In this document: positions 44,184-53,740 of the stretch, piece by piece
How the letters are laid out: each line of letters opens with the position of its first letter
Numbering within the stretch: the stretch's first letter is position 1
From: Nocardioides agri
GTDB lineage: Bacteria; Actinomycetota; Actinomycetes; Propionibacteriales; Nocardioidaceae
DNA length: 64,000 nucleotides
Direction of reading: 5' to 3'
Assembly (NCBI RefSeq): GCF_013778305.1
Contig: NZ_JACEIC010000002.1
Coordinates: 1,057,708-1,121,707 of the forward strand
Program-made: the position numbers and the translations under genes
Notes under the pieces: generated by a model
What the model was told of the DNA's origin: nothing
What the model saw: the letters and a program-made list of their open reading frames with translations, nothing else
Database searches by the model: none

Positions 44184-45772
44184 CAGTCGACCTTCTCTCG
44201 GCTGAAGCGGGACACCTCGCTGCGCAGCGTGCGGGCCATCGCGGCCAGCTCGTCGACGGCAGCACGGGTCTGGTTGACAGCGGTGGTGGTGGTCCCGGCG
44301 GCGGTCGCGACCCCGTTGATGTTGGTGGCGATCTGGCCGGAGCCGGTCGAGGCCTCGGCGACGTTGCGGGACATCTCGTTGGTGGTCGCGGTCTGCTCCT
44401 CCACCGCCGAGGCGATGGTCAGCTGGTAGTCGTTGATCCGGGTGATGATCGTGGAGATCTGCTCGATCGCCTCGACCGCACCGGTGGTGTCGGCCTGGAT
44501 GGCCTCGGCCCGGCGGGCGATGTCCTCGGTGGCCCGCGCGGTCTCCTGCGCGAGCTCCTTGACCTCGTTGGCCACGACCGCGAAGCCCTTGCCCGCCTCC
44601 CCGGCACGCGCAGCCTCGATGGTCGCGTTGAGGGCCAGCAGGTTGGTCTGGCCTGCGATCGAGGTGATCACCTTGACCACGTTGCCGATCTCCTGGCTCG
44701 ACGCGCCCAGCTTGGCGACCGAGACGTTGGTCGTCTCCACGATGCCGACGGCGTCCGAGGCGACGCGGGCGGCGTCGTTGGCCGACGCGGCGATCTCGCG
44801 GATCGAGGCCCCCATCTGCTCGGCACCAGCGGCGACGGTCTGCACGTTGCGCGAGACCTCGTCCGCCGCACCGGCGACCACGCCGGCCTGGACCGAGGTC
44901 TGCTCCGCGCCCGCGGCGATCTGCTGCGAGGACGCCGAGAGCTCCTCCGAGGCCGCCGCCACCGCGTCGGCCGAGCCGACCACCGAGCCGACGATGCCGT
45001 CGAACGCGCCGATCGACTGGTTGAGGGCCCGCTCGAGCTCACCGAGCTCGGCCGAGGACCGCTCCTCGACCCGCTGCGACAGGTCACCCTCGGCGAACGC
45101 CTTGAGGACGCTCACGGAGGACTCGAGCGGACGCGTGATCGAGCTCGAGATGCGCAGCGCACCGAAGGTCATCGCGGCCAGGCCGAGGATGCCGACCAGG
45201 ATCGTCGACCACAGCACCTGGGTCACGAGCGCCTCGCGCTCGTCCTCGATGTCCGAGGCCGCGTCGTTCATCACGTCGACGGCCTCGGTCACCTGGGCAC
45301 CGAGCTGGTCGCCCATGCTCTGGACCTGGCCGATGGACCCCCGAGCGCCCGACTGGTTGGTCTGCGCCATCTCGATGACGCTGCCCACCCGCTCGGCGTA
45401 CGTGGTGAACGCCGCCCTGAACGCCTCGGTCTTCTGGGCGTCCAGCGCCACGGTGTCACCGAGGTCGAGGGCGACCAGCTGCTCCATCGTGCCCGCCAGG
45501 TCAGCCTGGTCGTCCTCGAACATGGTCGCGGCGGACGAGGGGTTGCCCAACGTCGCGGCCTGGTAGGCGTCGTTGCTCAGCTGCACGGAGGAGGCCTCCA
45601 GCTGGGTGATCAGCGCGACCGCGCGACCGAGCTTCGCCTGGTCATCGGCAGCACCGTCCAGCCGGACGATCCCGGAGAGGGCGAACCCGCCGACCGTGAT
45701 CACAGTGACCGCGCTGATCAGCAGCATCAGGCGCAGGCGCCGACGCACGGTCCAGGTGAATCTCTTCAACAT
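44183..45772 (-). CDS. Methyl-accepting chemotaxis protein (cluster copy 2)
   Basis: A 529-residue receptor. It opens [20 protein letters not shown], like copy 4 (FTWTV-RRL), with a membrane helix, a four-helix ligand region ([20 protein letters not shown]), a second helix ([18 protein letters not shown]), HAMP, and a signalling domain with tip [20 protein letters not shown], where glycine replaces the glutamate of copies 1 and 3. The C-terminus ends SRFSREKVD. The ligand is unknown. Confidence 0.93.
   Translation of the reverse strand: MLKRFTWTVRRRLRLMLLISAVTVITVGGFALSGIVRLDGAADDQAKLGRAVALITQLEASSVQLSNDAYQAATLGNPSSAATMFEDDQADLAGTMEQLVALDLGDTVALDAQKTEAFRAAFTTYAERVGSVIEMAQTNQSGARGSIGQVQSMGDQLGAQVTEAVDVMNDAASDIEDEREALVTQVLWSTILVGILGLAAMTFGALRISSSITRPLESSVSVLKAFAEGDLSQRVEERSSAELGELERALNQSIGAFDGIVGSVVGSADAVAAASEELSASSQQIAAGAEQTSVQAGVVAGAADEVSRNVQTVAAGAEQMGASIREIAASANDAARVASDAVGIVETTNVSVAKLGASSQEIGNVVKVITSIAGQTNLLALNATIEAARAGEAGKGFAVVANEVKELAQETARATEDIARRAEAIQADTTGAVEAIEQISTIITRINDYQLTIASAVEEQTATTNEMSRNVAEASTGSGQIATNINGVATAAGTTTTAVNQTRAAVDELAAMARTLRSEVSRFSREKVD
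44517..44752. repeat. 236-base segment identical to 47280-47515
   Basis: Spans the hairpin tip of the signalling domain in chemoreceptor copy 2 and is identical to copy 4, including the distinctive tip GQTNL. Copies 1 and 3 share a different version (EQTNL). This is a block that has been exchanged or recently duplicated. Confidence 0.92.
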
Positions 45773-45814
45773 GAGCGACTACCTCTGTGGTGAGGCCGTT
45801 CGGGCAGGTGGCCC

Positions 45815-46921
45815 TCAGGCGCGAGTGAACCGAGCGATCTCCGAGCGCAGGGTCGCGGCCATGACGGCGAGCTCGTCGATGGCGGCACGGGTCTGGTTGA
45901 CCGCGTTGGTGGTCGTGTCCGCAGCGGAGGCGACGCCGTTGATGTTGGTGGCGATCTCGCCCGAACCGGTCGAGGCCTCGGAGACGTTGCGGGACATCTC
46001 GTTGGTGGTCGCGGTCTGCTCCTCCACCGCCGAGGCGATGGTCAGCTGGTAGTCGTTGATGGTCGTGATGATCGTGGAGATCTGCTCGATCGCCTCGACC
46101 GCACCGGTGGTGTCGGCCTGGATGGCCTCCACACGACGCGCGATGTCCTCGGTGGCCCGCGCGGTCTCCTGGGCCAGCTCCTTGACCTCGTTGGCGACGA
46201 CTGCGAAGCCCTTGCCCGCCTCGCCGGCACGCGCCGCCTCGATGGTGGCGTTGAGCGCGAGGAGGTTGGTCTGCTCGGCGATCGAGGTGATCACCTTGAC
46301 CACGTTGCCGATCTCCTGCGAGGACGCACCGAGCTTGGCCACGGTCACGTTGGTGGTCTCGACGATGCCGACGGCCTCCGAGGCGACGCGGGCGGCGTCG
46401 TTGGCCGACGCGGCGATCTCCCGGATCGACGCCCCCATCTCCTCCGCACCGGCGGCGACGGTCTGCACGTTGCGCGAGACCTCGTCGGCCGCACCGGCGA
46501 CCACCCCGGCCTGGACGGCCGTCTCCTGAGCACCGGACGCGATCTGCTGTGAGGACGCCGACAGCTCCTCCGAGGCCGCCGCCACCGCGTCAGCGGAGCC
46601 GGAGACGGTCCCGATGACGTTGTTGACCGACTCGATGCCCTGGTTGAGCAGCTGCTGCAGGAAGAGCAGCTCGCCCGACGCGGTCTCCGGGACCCGACGC
46701 GAGAGGTCGCCACCGGCGAAGTGGAAGAGAACCTCGCCGAGGGGGGTCAGCCCGCTCTGGAGGCTCTTGATGAGACCGCTGCAGGCGACGAGCACCACGA
46801 GGAAGCCGACCACGGAGGCGCCGACGACCGCGGCAGCGGAGGCACCCGACAGGGCGACCGCGTCGACAGCCACCAGGGCGAGCGCGCTCGCGACGATGAT
46901 CTTCAGGAAGCTCTTCTTCAC
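45815..46921 (-). CDS. Methyl-accepting chemotaxis protein without a ligand domain (cluster copy 3)
   Basis: A 368-residue receptor. Two membrane helices follow each other almost directly ([20 protein letters not shown] and [20 protein letters not shown]), so there is no room for an extracytoplasmic sensor. A HAMP-like stretch ([20 protein letters not shown]) and a complete signalling domain with tip [20 protein letters not shown] follow. It may sense a membrane or cytoplasmic cue, or work only in mixed arrays with its neighbours. It starts with GTG. Confidence 0.9.
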   Translation of the reverse strand: MKKSFLKIIVASALALVAVDAVALSGASAAAVVGASVVGFLVVLVACSGLIKSLQSGLTPLGEVLFHFAGGDLSRRVPETASGELLFLQQLLNQGIESVNNVIGTVSGSADAVAAASEELSASSQQIASGAQETAVQAGVVAGAADEVSRNVQTVAAGAEEMGASIREIAASANDAARVASEAVGIVETTNVTVAKLGASSQEIGNVVKVITSIAEQTNLLALNATIEAARAGEAGKGFAVVANEVKELAQETARATEDIARRVEAIQADTTGAVEAIEQISTIITTINDYQLTIASAVEEQTATTNEMSRNVSEASTGSGEIATNINGVASAADTTTNAVNQTRAAIDELAVMAATLRSEIARFTRA

Positions 46922-46954
46922 AGGGACAGTTCTCTCTTTGCGTTGGGGCGGGCG

Positions 46955-48523
46955 TCAGGCGCGCTGGAAGCGCGCGATCTCGGTGCGCAGGGTCGCGGCC
47001 ATCTGAGCGAGCTCGTCGATGGCAGCACGGGTCTGGTTGACCGCCTGCGTGGTGGTGTCGGCGGCGGTCGCGACACCGTTGATGTTGGCGGCGATCTCGC
47101 CCGAACCGGTCGAGGCCTCGGCGACGTTGCGCGACATCTCGTTGGTCGTCGCGGTCTGCTCCTCCACCGCCGAGGCGATCGTCAGCTGGTAGTCGTTGAT
47201 CGAGCCGATGATCGTGGAGATCTGCTCGATCGCCTCGACCGCGCCGGTGGTGTCGGCCTGGATGGCCTCCACACGACGCGCGATGTCCTCGGTGGCCCGC
47301 GCGGTCTCCTGCGCGAGCTCCTTGACCTCGTTGGCCACGACCGCGAAGCCCTTGCCCGCCTCCCCGGCACGCGCAGCCTCGATGGTCGCGTTGAGGGCCA
47401 GCAGGTTGGTCTGGCCTGCGATCGAGGTGATCACCTTGACCACGTTGCCGATCTCCTGGCTCGACGCGCCCAGCTTGGCGACCGAGACGTTGGTCGTCTC
47501 CACGATGCCGACGGCCTCCGAGGCGACGCGGGCGGCGTCGTTGGCCGACGCGGCGATCTCGCGGATCGACGCCCCCATCTGCTCCGCACCCGCCGCGACG
47601 GTCTGCACGTTGCGCGAGACCTCGTCCGCCGCACCGGCGACGACACCGGCTTGGACGGCGGTCTCCTCGGCACCCGCAGCGATCTGCTGCGAGGACGCCG
47701 ACAGCTCCTCCGAGGCCGCGGCAACGGCCTCGGACGAGGACGAGACGGCGGTCACGATCGCCGACACCGACTCGATCGACGTGTTGAGAGCCTGCTCGAG
47801 GTCACCGAGCTCGGCGGTCGAGCTCTCCTCGACCCGCTGCGACAGGTCGCCACCGGCGAACCCGGTCAGGACGGCGACCGAGCGCTGGAGCGGACGGGTG
47901 ATCGAGCGGGTGATCAGCCACGCGAGGGCTCCGAGCGCGACCAGGCCGAGCCCGAGCGCGAGCACCATGAGCAGCAACGACCGGGCCCGGTCACCGTCGG
48001 CGTCCTTCTGGATGGCGTCGGTCTCGGCCTCGATGCTCTCGACGGCGCCGGAGAGCATCTCGTCCATCGCGTCGTTCGCCGTCTGGACCGACTCGACGTC
48101 CGCCCGCGCGGCCTCCTGGTCCGCGACGGCCGCGTCCACGAAGTCGGCGATGGCCTGCTCGTAGCCGGTCCACGCGGCCTCGAACTCCTGCTCGTGCCCG
48201 CTGGCGATCGGGAGGTCGAGGGCCTTGAGCTCACCGATCAGCTCGGCCACGGTCGCGGAGTCGTCGACGACGTCCTGCGGGATGGTCGAGTTGTCGGTGT
48301 AGGCGACCGCCTTGAGCCCGTCGACCTTGAGCTCGCTCGAGCGGGTGTCGAGGGTGCGCATGATGGCCCGCGCATCCTCGTACCTCTCGATCTGGTCGGC
48401 CTGGTGATCCAGACTGTTGAAGCCCCACAGGGCGACACCAGCGACAACGGCCGCGCTGACGGCCCCGATGCCGGCGACGGCCGCGAGGCGGCGTCCCACG
48501 GTCCAGGTGAACGTGCTCTTCAT
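46955..48523 (-). CDS. Methyl-accepting chemotaxis protein (cluster copy 4)
   Basis: A 522-residue receptor with start [20 protein letters not shown], a membrane helix, a four-helix-bundle region ([20 protein letters not shown]), a second helix ([21 protein letters not shown]), HAMP, and a signalling domain with tip [20 protein letters not shown]. Parts of the signalling domain are identical to copy 2 and others to copy 1. ATG 48523 has GGGGGGAACC as ribosome site. It is the first receptor after cheW, 40 bases downstream. Confidence 0.93.
   Translation of the reverse strand: MKSTFTWTVGRRLAAVAGIGAVSAAVVAGVALWGFNSLDHQADQIERYEDARAIMRTLDTRSSELKVDGLKAVAYTDNSTIPQDVVDDSATVAELIGELKALDLPIASGHEQEFEAAWTGYEQAIADFVDAAVADQEAARADVESVQTANDAMDEMLSGAVESIEAETDAIQKDADGDRARSLLLMVLALGLGLVALGALAWLITRSITRPLQRSVAVLTGFAGGDLSQRVEESSTAELGDLEQALNTSIESVSAIVTAVSSSSEAVAAASEELSASSQQIAAGAEETAVQAGVVAGAADEVSRNVQTVAAGAEQMGASIREIAASANDAARVASEAVGIVETTNVSVAKLGASSQEIGNVVKVITSIAGQTNLLALNATIEAARAGEAGKGFAVVANEVKELAQETARATEDIARRVEAIQADTTGAVEAIEQISTIIGSINDYQLTIASAVEEQTATTNEMSRNVAEASTGSGEIAANINGVATAADTTTQAVNQTRAAIDELAQMAATLRTEIARFQRA
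47280..47515. repeat. 236-base segment identical to 44517-44752
   Basis: The partner of the block in chemoreceptor copy 2. Immediately beyond both ends the sequence switches: the bases before it match copies 1 and 3, and from 47516 on it departs from copy 2 and soon becomes identical to copy 1. Confidence 0.92.
47628..47719. repeat. 92-base segment identical to 43225-43316
   Basis: The partner of the block in chemoreceptor copy 1, within the start of the signalling domain of copy 4. Confidence 0.9.
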
Positions 48524-48563
48524 TGGTTCCCCCCAGAGGATTTCGTCGGTCGGATGGGCGAGG

Positions 48564-48983
48564 TCAGGCCGCGACGGCGCGGTCGACGTCGAGGGCCAGC
48601 AGCAGGCGGTCATCGAGCTTGTAGGCACCGATGAGCAGCTCCCGCGAGGGGCCGGCGAGCGTGTCCGGCGGCTGCTCGAACTGCGCGTCGTCGACGTCGA
48701 TGACGGCGCCGATCGAGTCGACGAGCAGCGCGATCGGCTCGCCGCCGACCCGGACGACGACCAGCATGTGCTCGTGGTCCTCCGCGCGGTCCGGCAGACC
48801 GAGCTGCGCACGCAGCTCGATCGCGCTCAGCACCTGGCCACGCAGGTTGATGAGACCGGAGACGCTGTCCGGAGCCAACGGGATCCGGGTCTGGGGCTGC
48901 CCGCGCAGCACTTCCTGCACGGCGTTGACGTCGACGCCGTACAGGCGCCCGTCGAGGGTGAAGGTCACCAGTCGGGTGCTCAC
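48564..48983 (-). CDS. cheW: Chemotaxis adaptor CheW
   Basis: A 139-residue CheW domain that links receptors to CheA. It has the beta-barrel pattern [20 protein letters not shown], the segment [20 protein letters not shown] with the conserved NLRG, and the C-terminal strand [17 protein letters not shown]. The start overlaps the cheA stop by four bases. It is the only free-standing CheW in the window. Confidence 0.94.
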   Translation of the reverse strand: MSTRLVTFTLDGRLYGVDVNAVQEVLRGQPQTRIPLAPDSVSGLINLRGQVLSAIELRAQLGLPDRAEDHEHMLVVVRVGGEPIALLVDSIGAVIDVDDAQFEQPPDTLAGPSRELLIGAYKLDDRLLLALDVDRAVAA

Positions 48984-51157
48984 ATCGTCTCCTGGAGCTG
49001 AGCGTCGAGCCGGTCGGACGCGGTGTAGAAGGACGGGTCGGCCGAGAGGATCGCGGCACGCACGTCGAGCACCTCGACGATCCGGTCCCGGACCAGCGTC
49101 GAGCCGAGCACGCCGTGGTCGGCGACGTCGCCGTGGAACTCGGTCTCCTCGTCGATGATGTCGACGATCTCCTCCACGACGATCGCGGCACTGCGGTCAC
49201 CGACCGAGTAGACGACCACGACGAGCTCGTCGCTCTCGCGCTCGCTGTACGACCCCAGGTAGTTGTCGAGGCGCACGACCGGCAGGATGCCGCCGCGGTA
49301 CTGGATGACCTCGCGGTTGCCGATCCGCTCGACGACCGACTCGGTCAGGTTCTCGAGCCGCGTGACCGACGACAGCGGGATCGCCACCCGGCGCTCGCCG
49401 CCGATGCCGGCGACCAGCATCCGCAGGTGCTCGGTGACCGCAGCGCTCGCGTCGCTCTCGTCGCCATCGGTCTGCTCGACACCGTCGGTGTTGAGGACCC
49501 GGCGCGCCAGCGCCTGGACGTCGAGGATCAGCGCGACGCGGCCGTCGCCGAGGATCGTGGCGCCCGAGTAGGTGCCGAGCGCCTTCAGCTGCGAGCCGAG
49601 CGGCTTGACGACGATCTCCTCGGTGCTGAGCACGCGGTCGATCACCAGGCCGAACCGCTTGCCGTCCGCCTGGAGCACCGCGATCAGCACGTGGCCGTCG
49701 GAGCGGTCGGACTCGACGCCGAGGACGTCGGAGAGGTGGACGAGCGGCAGCAGGGCCCCGCGCAGGCGGTAGACGAGGGCGCCGTTGAGGTCCTCGATGG
49801 CGTTGCTGGCCCGGTCCGCGTCGAGCGACACGAGCTCGAGCAGGCTGACCTGCGGGATGGCGTAGCGGTCGCCCGCGCACTCGACGGTGAGGGCCGGGAC
49901 GATCGCCAGCGTGAGCGGGATCCGCAGCCGGCAGGTGGTGCCCCGCCCGACGACGGACTCGACCTCGATCGTGCCGCCGATGCCCTCGATGTTGGTGCGG
50001 ACCACGTCCATGCCGACACCGCGGCCGGAGACGTTGGTGACCGCGGCGGCGGTCGAGAAGCCGGGGACGAAGATCAGCTGGAGGATGTCGGCAGGCGACA
50101 TCTGGGCGATCTGGGCCTGGGTGCGGATGCCACGCTCGAGCGCCTTCGCGGCGATCTTGTCGGAGTCGATCCCGGCGCCGTCGTCACTCACCTCGACGAC
50201 CACCTGGCCGCCCTGGTGGTAGGCGCGCAGGGTGACCGTGCCCTCGCCCGGCTTGCCGGCGACCCGGCGGTCCTCCGGGCTCTCCAGACCGTGGTCGACG
50301 GCGTTGCGCACGAGGTGCGTGAGCGGGTCCTTGACGGCCTCGAGCAGCGAGCGGTCGAGCTCGGTCTCCTTGCCGACCTGGTTGAGCGTCACCTGCTTGC
50401 CGCAGCTGGCGCCGAGGTCGCGCACGACGCGCGGGAACTTGGACCAGAGGTTGTCGATGGGCTGCATGCGGGTCTTCATGACCCCCTCCTGCAGCTCGGT
50501 CGCGATCAGGTTGAGGCGCTGCGAGGAGCGGATCATCTCGACGTCCTCGGCCTCGCCGGCCTGGCGGACGATCTGGTTGCGGGTGAGCACGAGCTCCCCG
50601 ACCAGGCGCATCAGGGTGTCGAGCAGCTCGACGTCGACACGGACGGAGGAGTCCGCGACGGTACGCCGGGTGGTGGTGTCCTCGTGTTCGACGGCCGGGT
50701 CGGCCTGCTCGACCACGGGCGCGGCCTCGGCCACGGGGGCCGCCTCCGCGACCGGAGCCGGTGCGGGCTCGCGGCCCTCCAGGACGTCGGTGATCTGAGC
50801 GACGATGCTGCTCACGTCCAGGTCACCCTCGGTGCCGGAGCGCTCGATGACGGACAGCAGGTCGCGGACGGTGTCGACCATGGCGAGCAGCACGTCGGTC
50901 GTCTGCGGGCTCATCGACATCTTGCCGTCGCGGAGCCGGGCGAGCAGGTTCTCGCCCACGTGGGTCACCGCTTCGAGCTTGCCGAAGGCGAGGAAGCCGC
51001 TGGTGCCCTTGATCGTGTGGATGGTCCGGAAGATGCTGCCGAGCAGGTCACGGGAGTCGGGCTCGCGCTCGAGCGCGACCAGGTCGCGGTCGAGCTGATC
51101 CAGGTTCTCGTGGCTCTCCACGAGGAACTCCTGGACGATCTCGTCGATCTCATCCAC
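48980..51157 (-). CDS. cheA: Chemotaxis sensor kinase CheA with two C-terminal CheW-like domains
   Basis: A 725-residue kinase. The P1 Hpt domain carries phosphoacceptor H47 (IFRTIHTIKGTSGF). A Pro/Ala/Glu-rich linker with repeated PVAEAAP follows. The P3 dimerisation segment (VDVELLDTLMRLVGELVLTR) and P4 ATPase (HLVRNAVDHGLE, SDDGAGID, GRGVGMDVV) are intact. No clear P2 domain is seen. The C-terminus has two CheW/P5-like domains, roughly residues 415-545 (IVPALTVECAGDRYAIPQVS) and 575-710 (LRMLVAGIGGERRVAIPLSS), where most CheA proteins have one. It heads the cheA-cheW-receptor operon behind a sigma-28-like promoter. Confidence 0.94.
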   Translation of the reverse strand: MDEIDEIVQEFLVESHENLDQLDRDLVALEREPDSRDLLGSIFRTIHTIKGTSGFLAFGKLEAVTHVGENLLARLRDGKMSMSPQTTDVLLAMVDTVRDLLSVIERSGTEGDLDVSSIVAQITDVLEGREPAPAPVAEAAPVAEAAPVVEQADPAVEHEDTTTRRTVADSSVRVDVELLDTLMRLVGELVLTRNQIVRQAGEAEDVEMIRSSQRLNLIATELQEGVMKTRMQPIDNLWSKFPRVVRDLGASCGKQVTLNQVGKETELDRSLLEAVKDPLTHLVRNAVDHGLESPEDRRVAGKPGEGTVTLRAYHQGGQVVVEVSDDGAGIDSDKIAAKALERGIRTQAQIAQMSPADILQLIFVPGFSTAAAVTNVSGRGVGMDVVRTNIEGIGGTIEVESVVGRGTTCRLRIPLTLAIVPALTVECAGDRYAIPQVSLLELVSLDADRASNAIEDLNGALVYRLRGALLPLVHLSDVLGVESDRSDGHVLIAVLQADGKRFGLVIDRVLSTEEIVVKPLGSQLKALGTYSGATILGDGRVALILDVQALARRVLNTDGVEQTDGDESDASAAVTEHLRMLVAGIGGERRVAIPLSSVTRLENLTESVVERIGNREVIQYRGGILPVVRLDNYLGSYSERESDELVVVVYSVGDRSAAIVVEEIVDIIDEETEFHGDVADHGVLGSTLVRDRIVEVLDVRAAILSADPSFYTASDRLDAQLQETM

Positions 51158-51195
51158 CGGCGTTGCCTCTCGTCGTTCTGTGGCGTACGACGGGC

Positions 51196-51223
51196 ATATC
51201 GGCCCGGACGAGAACGACCTGAG
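51196..51223 (-). promoter_or_regulatory. Sigma-28 (FliA/SigD)-like promoter of cheA
   Basis: On the minus strand: CTCAG (51223-51219), 15 bases, GCCGATAT (51203-51196), a near-perfect SigD/FliA -10. The start point is expected near 51189, giving a leader of about 30 bases before the cheA ATG at 51157. Confidence 0.65.
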
Positions 51224-51247
51224 TGAAGACCGTGACTTCGTTCACTC
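51221..51247 (-). terminator. Inverted repeat between the 118-residue membrane gene and cheA
   Basis: GAGTGAA at 51221-51227 and TTCACTC at 51241-51247 form a perfect 7-base stem that overlaps the -35 of the cheA promoter. It may end the upstream minus-strand transcript or be a regulator site. Confidence 0.4.
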
Positions 51248-51270
51248 CGGGCCATGCCGGTGGAGCGGGG

Positions 51271-51627
51271 TCAGCCGTGCACGGAGCTCCAGAAGACCGC
51301 GACGCAGACGTTGGCGACGGTCAGCAGGAGCAGCAGCGCCCACAGGCCGTCGGCGATCCTCTCCTTGCGGAGGTTCGCCATCACCAGCACCAGGATCACC
51401 AGGCCGATCAGCGACTTGACCGCGATCTTCGCGTTGTCGACCGGGACGTCGTCCGCCTGGAGGACCCCGACGAGCGCGAGGCCCGCGACGAACGCCGTGC
51501 CGGCGCCGTCCCGCATCAGCGCGTTGACCCGCTTCTCGGGGTCCCGGGCCTGGACCAGGAGGCCGCCCAGGAGGGCGCCGAACCCCAGCAGGTGGAGGAC
51601 GAGCAGGAGGTGCCGGAGGAGATCCAT
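51271..51627 (-). CDS. Small four-helix membrane protein of unknown function
   Basis: A 118-residue hydrophobic protein with four predicted membrane helices: HLLLVLHLLGFGALLGGLLV, GTAFVAGLALVGVL, SLIGLVILVLVMANL and GLWALLLLLTVANVCVAVFW. Charged loops lie between (QARDPEKRVNALMRDG and RKERIADG). It is a common actinobacterial hypothetical type; no function is assigned. It ends a group with the response regulator gene 20 bases upstream on the same strand. Confidence 0.7.
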   Translation of the reverse strand: MDLLRHLLLVLHLLGFGALLGGLLVQARDPEKRVNALMRDGAGTAFVAGLALVGVLQADDVPVDNAKIAVKSLIGLVILVLVMANLRKERIADGLWALLLLLTVANVCVAVFWSSVHG

Positions 51628-51646
51628 GCCGCGAGTCTAGGGAGGT

Positions 51647-52309
51647 CTAGAGGAGTCGGCGGTCCGAGGCCCACCGGGTCAGCTCGTGACGCGAGGAGAG
51701 CTGGAGCTTGCGCAGCACGCTCGACATGTGGGTCTCGACGGTCTTGATGGAGATGAACAGCTCCTTCGCGACCTCCTTGTAGGCGTAGCCGCGCGCGATC
51801 AGCCGCATCACCTCGCGCTCCCGCTCGGTGAGCCGGTCGAGGTCCTCGTCGACCGCGGCCACCTCGATCGAGCCGGAGAAGGCGTCGAGGACGAACCCCG
51901 CGAGCCGCGGCGAGAAGACGGCGTCGCCGTCGGAGACCCGGTCGATCGCCTGCACGAGCTCGGGCCCCGTGATCGTCTTGGTGACGTAGCCGCGGGCGCC
52001 GCCGCGGATCGTCCCGATGACGTCCTCGGCGGCGTCGGAGACGCTGAGCGCGAGGTAGCGGGTGTCGGGCGAGGCGGTGGCGGCCCGCCGCATCACCTCG
52101 GCGCCACCGCCACCGGGCAGGTGGACGTCGAGCAGCACGACGTCGGGCCGGTGCGCGGTGATCGCCGCGACCGCCTCGTCGACGTCGGCCGCCTCGGCCA
52201 GGATCCTGATGACCCCCCGACCCGCGGCCTCGAGCTCGGCGCGCACGCCGCGCCGGAACATCGCGTGGTCGTCGACGATGACGATGGAGACGGTCTTCGG
52301 CTCAGCCAT
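51647..52309 (-). CDS. NarL/LuxR-family response regulator (LiaR-like)
   Basis: A 220-residue regulator: receiver domain with D13/D14, phosphoacceptor D61 (VVLLDVHLPGGGG) and lysine in VTKTITG, then a LuxR helix-turn-helix (LTEREREVMRLIARGYAYKE, VAKELFISIKTVETHMSSVL). It overlaps the histidine kinase gene upstream by eight bases and is its evident partner. GGAGGAG precedes ATG 52309. Likely targets are the divergent PspC/LiaF-like genes, whose promoter region holds a 10-base inverted repeat. Confidence 0.92.
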   Translation of the reverse strand: MAEPKTVSIVIVDDHAMFRRGVRAELEAAGRGVIRILAEAADVDEAVAAITAHRPDVVLLDVHLPGGGGAEVMRRAATASPDTRYLALSVSDAAEDVIGTIRGGARGYVTKTITGPELVQAIDRVSDGDAVFSPRLAGFVLDAFSGSIEVAAVDEDLDRLTEREREVMRLIARGYAYKEVAKELFISIKTVETHMSSVLRKLQLSSRHELTRWASDRRLL

Positions 52310-53597
52310 GGTTCTCCTCCTGTCGAGGTCGGGGCAGGTGCAGCCGGACCTCGGTGCCCTCCCCCGGCGCCGAGCGGACCTCGCCCGTGCCCCCGTGCCG
52401 GACCATCCGGTCCACGATGCTGTGTCGTACGCCGTAGCGGTCGGCGTCGATCGTCGCCGGGTCGAACCCGCGGCCGCGGTCGCGGACGAAGACGTCGACC
52501 GCGCCGTCGCTGACCTCGGCGTAGACGTCGACCTTGCCGGTGCCGGCGTGCTTGGCCGCGTTGGTGACCGCCTCACCGGTCGCGTTGACGACCGGCCGCA
52601 GCAGCTCGTCCATGTCGCAGTCACCGACCGTGACGACGTCGACGCTCACGCCGTACTCGTCCTCGACGCGGGCGGCGGCGCCGCGCAGCGCGCTGCCGAC
52701 CGTGCGCTCGTCGGTCGACTCGCCGGCGTAGAGCCAGGACCGCAGGTCGCGCTCCTGGGCCCGCGCGAGACGGGCGACGGTCGCCGGGTGCTCGGCGTTG
52801 CGCTGGATCAGCGCGAGCGTCTGGAGCACGGAGTCGTGGAGGTGCGCGGCGACGTCGGCGCGCTCCTGGGTGCGCACCCGCTCGGCGCGCTCGTCGGACA
52901 GGTCGGCCGCGAGGCGGTAGATCCACGGTCCGACCACGATGCCGATCCCGATCACGGCCAGCAGCGAGGCGGCGAGCACGTCGCGGGCGACCGACAGCGA
53001 GCCGGAGGTGATCGACCAGATGACGATCGCGATCACGATCAGGCCGACGCCGGCGCCGACCCGGGCGTAGGACGCCCAGCCCCCGTGGCCGAACACCACC
53101 CGCACCGGGTCGATCCGGCCGCTGCTGTCGAGCCAGCGCTCGCGCTGCGCCTCGTCGGCCTGGCGCCAGAGCAGGCCGACGCCGACGATCGCGATCAGCA
53201 CCGGCCAGAACACCGCGCCGCGTCCCAGCACGGCCTCGAGCAGCAGCACGACGCCGAGGCCGAGGGCCGCCAGCGCGATGGCGGGGCCGACGTCGCCGAG
53301 CCGGCGGATCCGGCCGGGTCGGCGGCCACCCCGGGTGGCGCTCTCGATGCCCGGGGCACCGGTCTCGAAGTGGGCGTCGGTCGGCAGCAGCCACCACAGC
53401 CCGGCGTACATCAGGATGCCCATGCCGCCGAGGCAGGCGGTGAGCATGAAGCCGGCGCGCACCCACAGGACGGGCACGCCGAGGTGCTTCGCGAGCCCGG
53501 AGGCCACGCCGCCGAAGATCGGCGCCTGGGTGTCGCGCGCGGCACGGCGCCCGCCGAGCGGGACCGCGGTCTCGGCGGTGGTGTTGGTGCTGCTCAT
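52302..53597 (-). CDS. Histidine kinase with N-terminal PspC domain (LiaS/DesK-like)
   Basis: A 431-residue membrane kinase. Residues 25-85 are a PspC domain (IFGGVASGLAKHLGVPVLWV, then a membrane helix and WWLLPTD). About four more helices follow. The HisKA_3 dimerisation domain holds H254 (AAHLHDSVLQTLALIQ), and the ATPase domain has NATGEAVTNAAKHA and RDRGRGFD. A PspC domain built into the kinase suggests direct sensing of membrane stress. It diverges from the PspC/LiaF-like gene at 53741. Confidence 0.92.
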   Translation of the reverse strand: MSSTNTTAETAVPLGGRRAARDTQAPIFGGVASGLAKHLGVPVLWVRAGFMLTACLGGMGILMYAGLWWLLPTDAHFETGAPGIESATRGGRRPGRIRRLGDVGPAIALAALGLGVVLLLEAVLGRGAVFWPVLIAIVGVGLLWRQADEAQRERWLDSSGRIDPVRVVFGHGGWASYARVGAGVGLIVIAIVIWSITSGSLSVARDVLAASLLAVIGIGIVVGPWIYRLAADLSDERAERVRTQERADVAAHLHDSVLQTLALIQRNAEHPATVARLARAQERDLRSWLYAGESTDERTVGSALRGAAARVEDEYGVSVDVVTVGDCDMDELLRPVVNATGEAVTNAAKHAGTGKVDVYAEVSDGAVDVFVRDRGRGFDPATIDADRYGVRHSIVDRMVRHGGTGEVRSAPGEGTEVRLHLPRPRQEENHG

Positions 53598-53655
53598 CGT
53601 GGCTCAATCGTCACACAGCGCGGCCCCCCTCACCATGAGGGCTGACCCCGGCCCG

Positions 53656-53696
53656 CCCCTGGTCCGGACGCCGCTACCCCGGGCCAGGACCAGGGG
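53656..53696. promoter_or_regulatory. Inverted repeat between the divergent kinase and LiaF-like genes
   Basis: CCCCTGGTCC (53656-53665) and GGACCAGGGG (53687-53696) form a perfect 10-base inverted repeat with a 21-base spacer. A half copy TGGTCCGGGGG follows at 53706. A smaller palindrome CCCTCA-CCA-TGAGGG lies at 53627-53641. These are candidate operators of the adjacent response regulator. Confidence 0.5.
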
Positions 53697-53740
53697 TCTC
53701 CCCGATGGTCCGGGGGTCGTCGGCGCGTCAGGCTTGGAGC

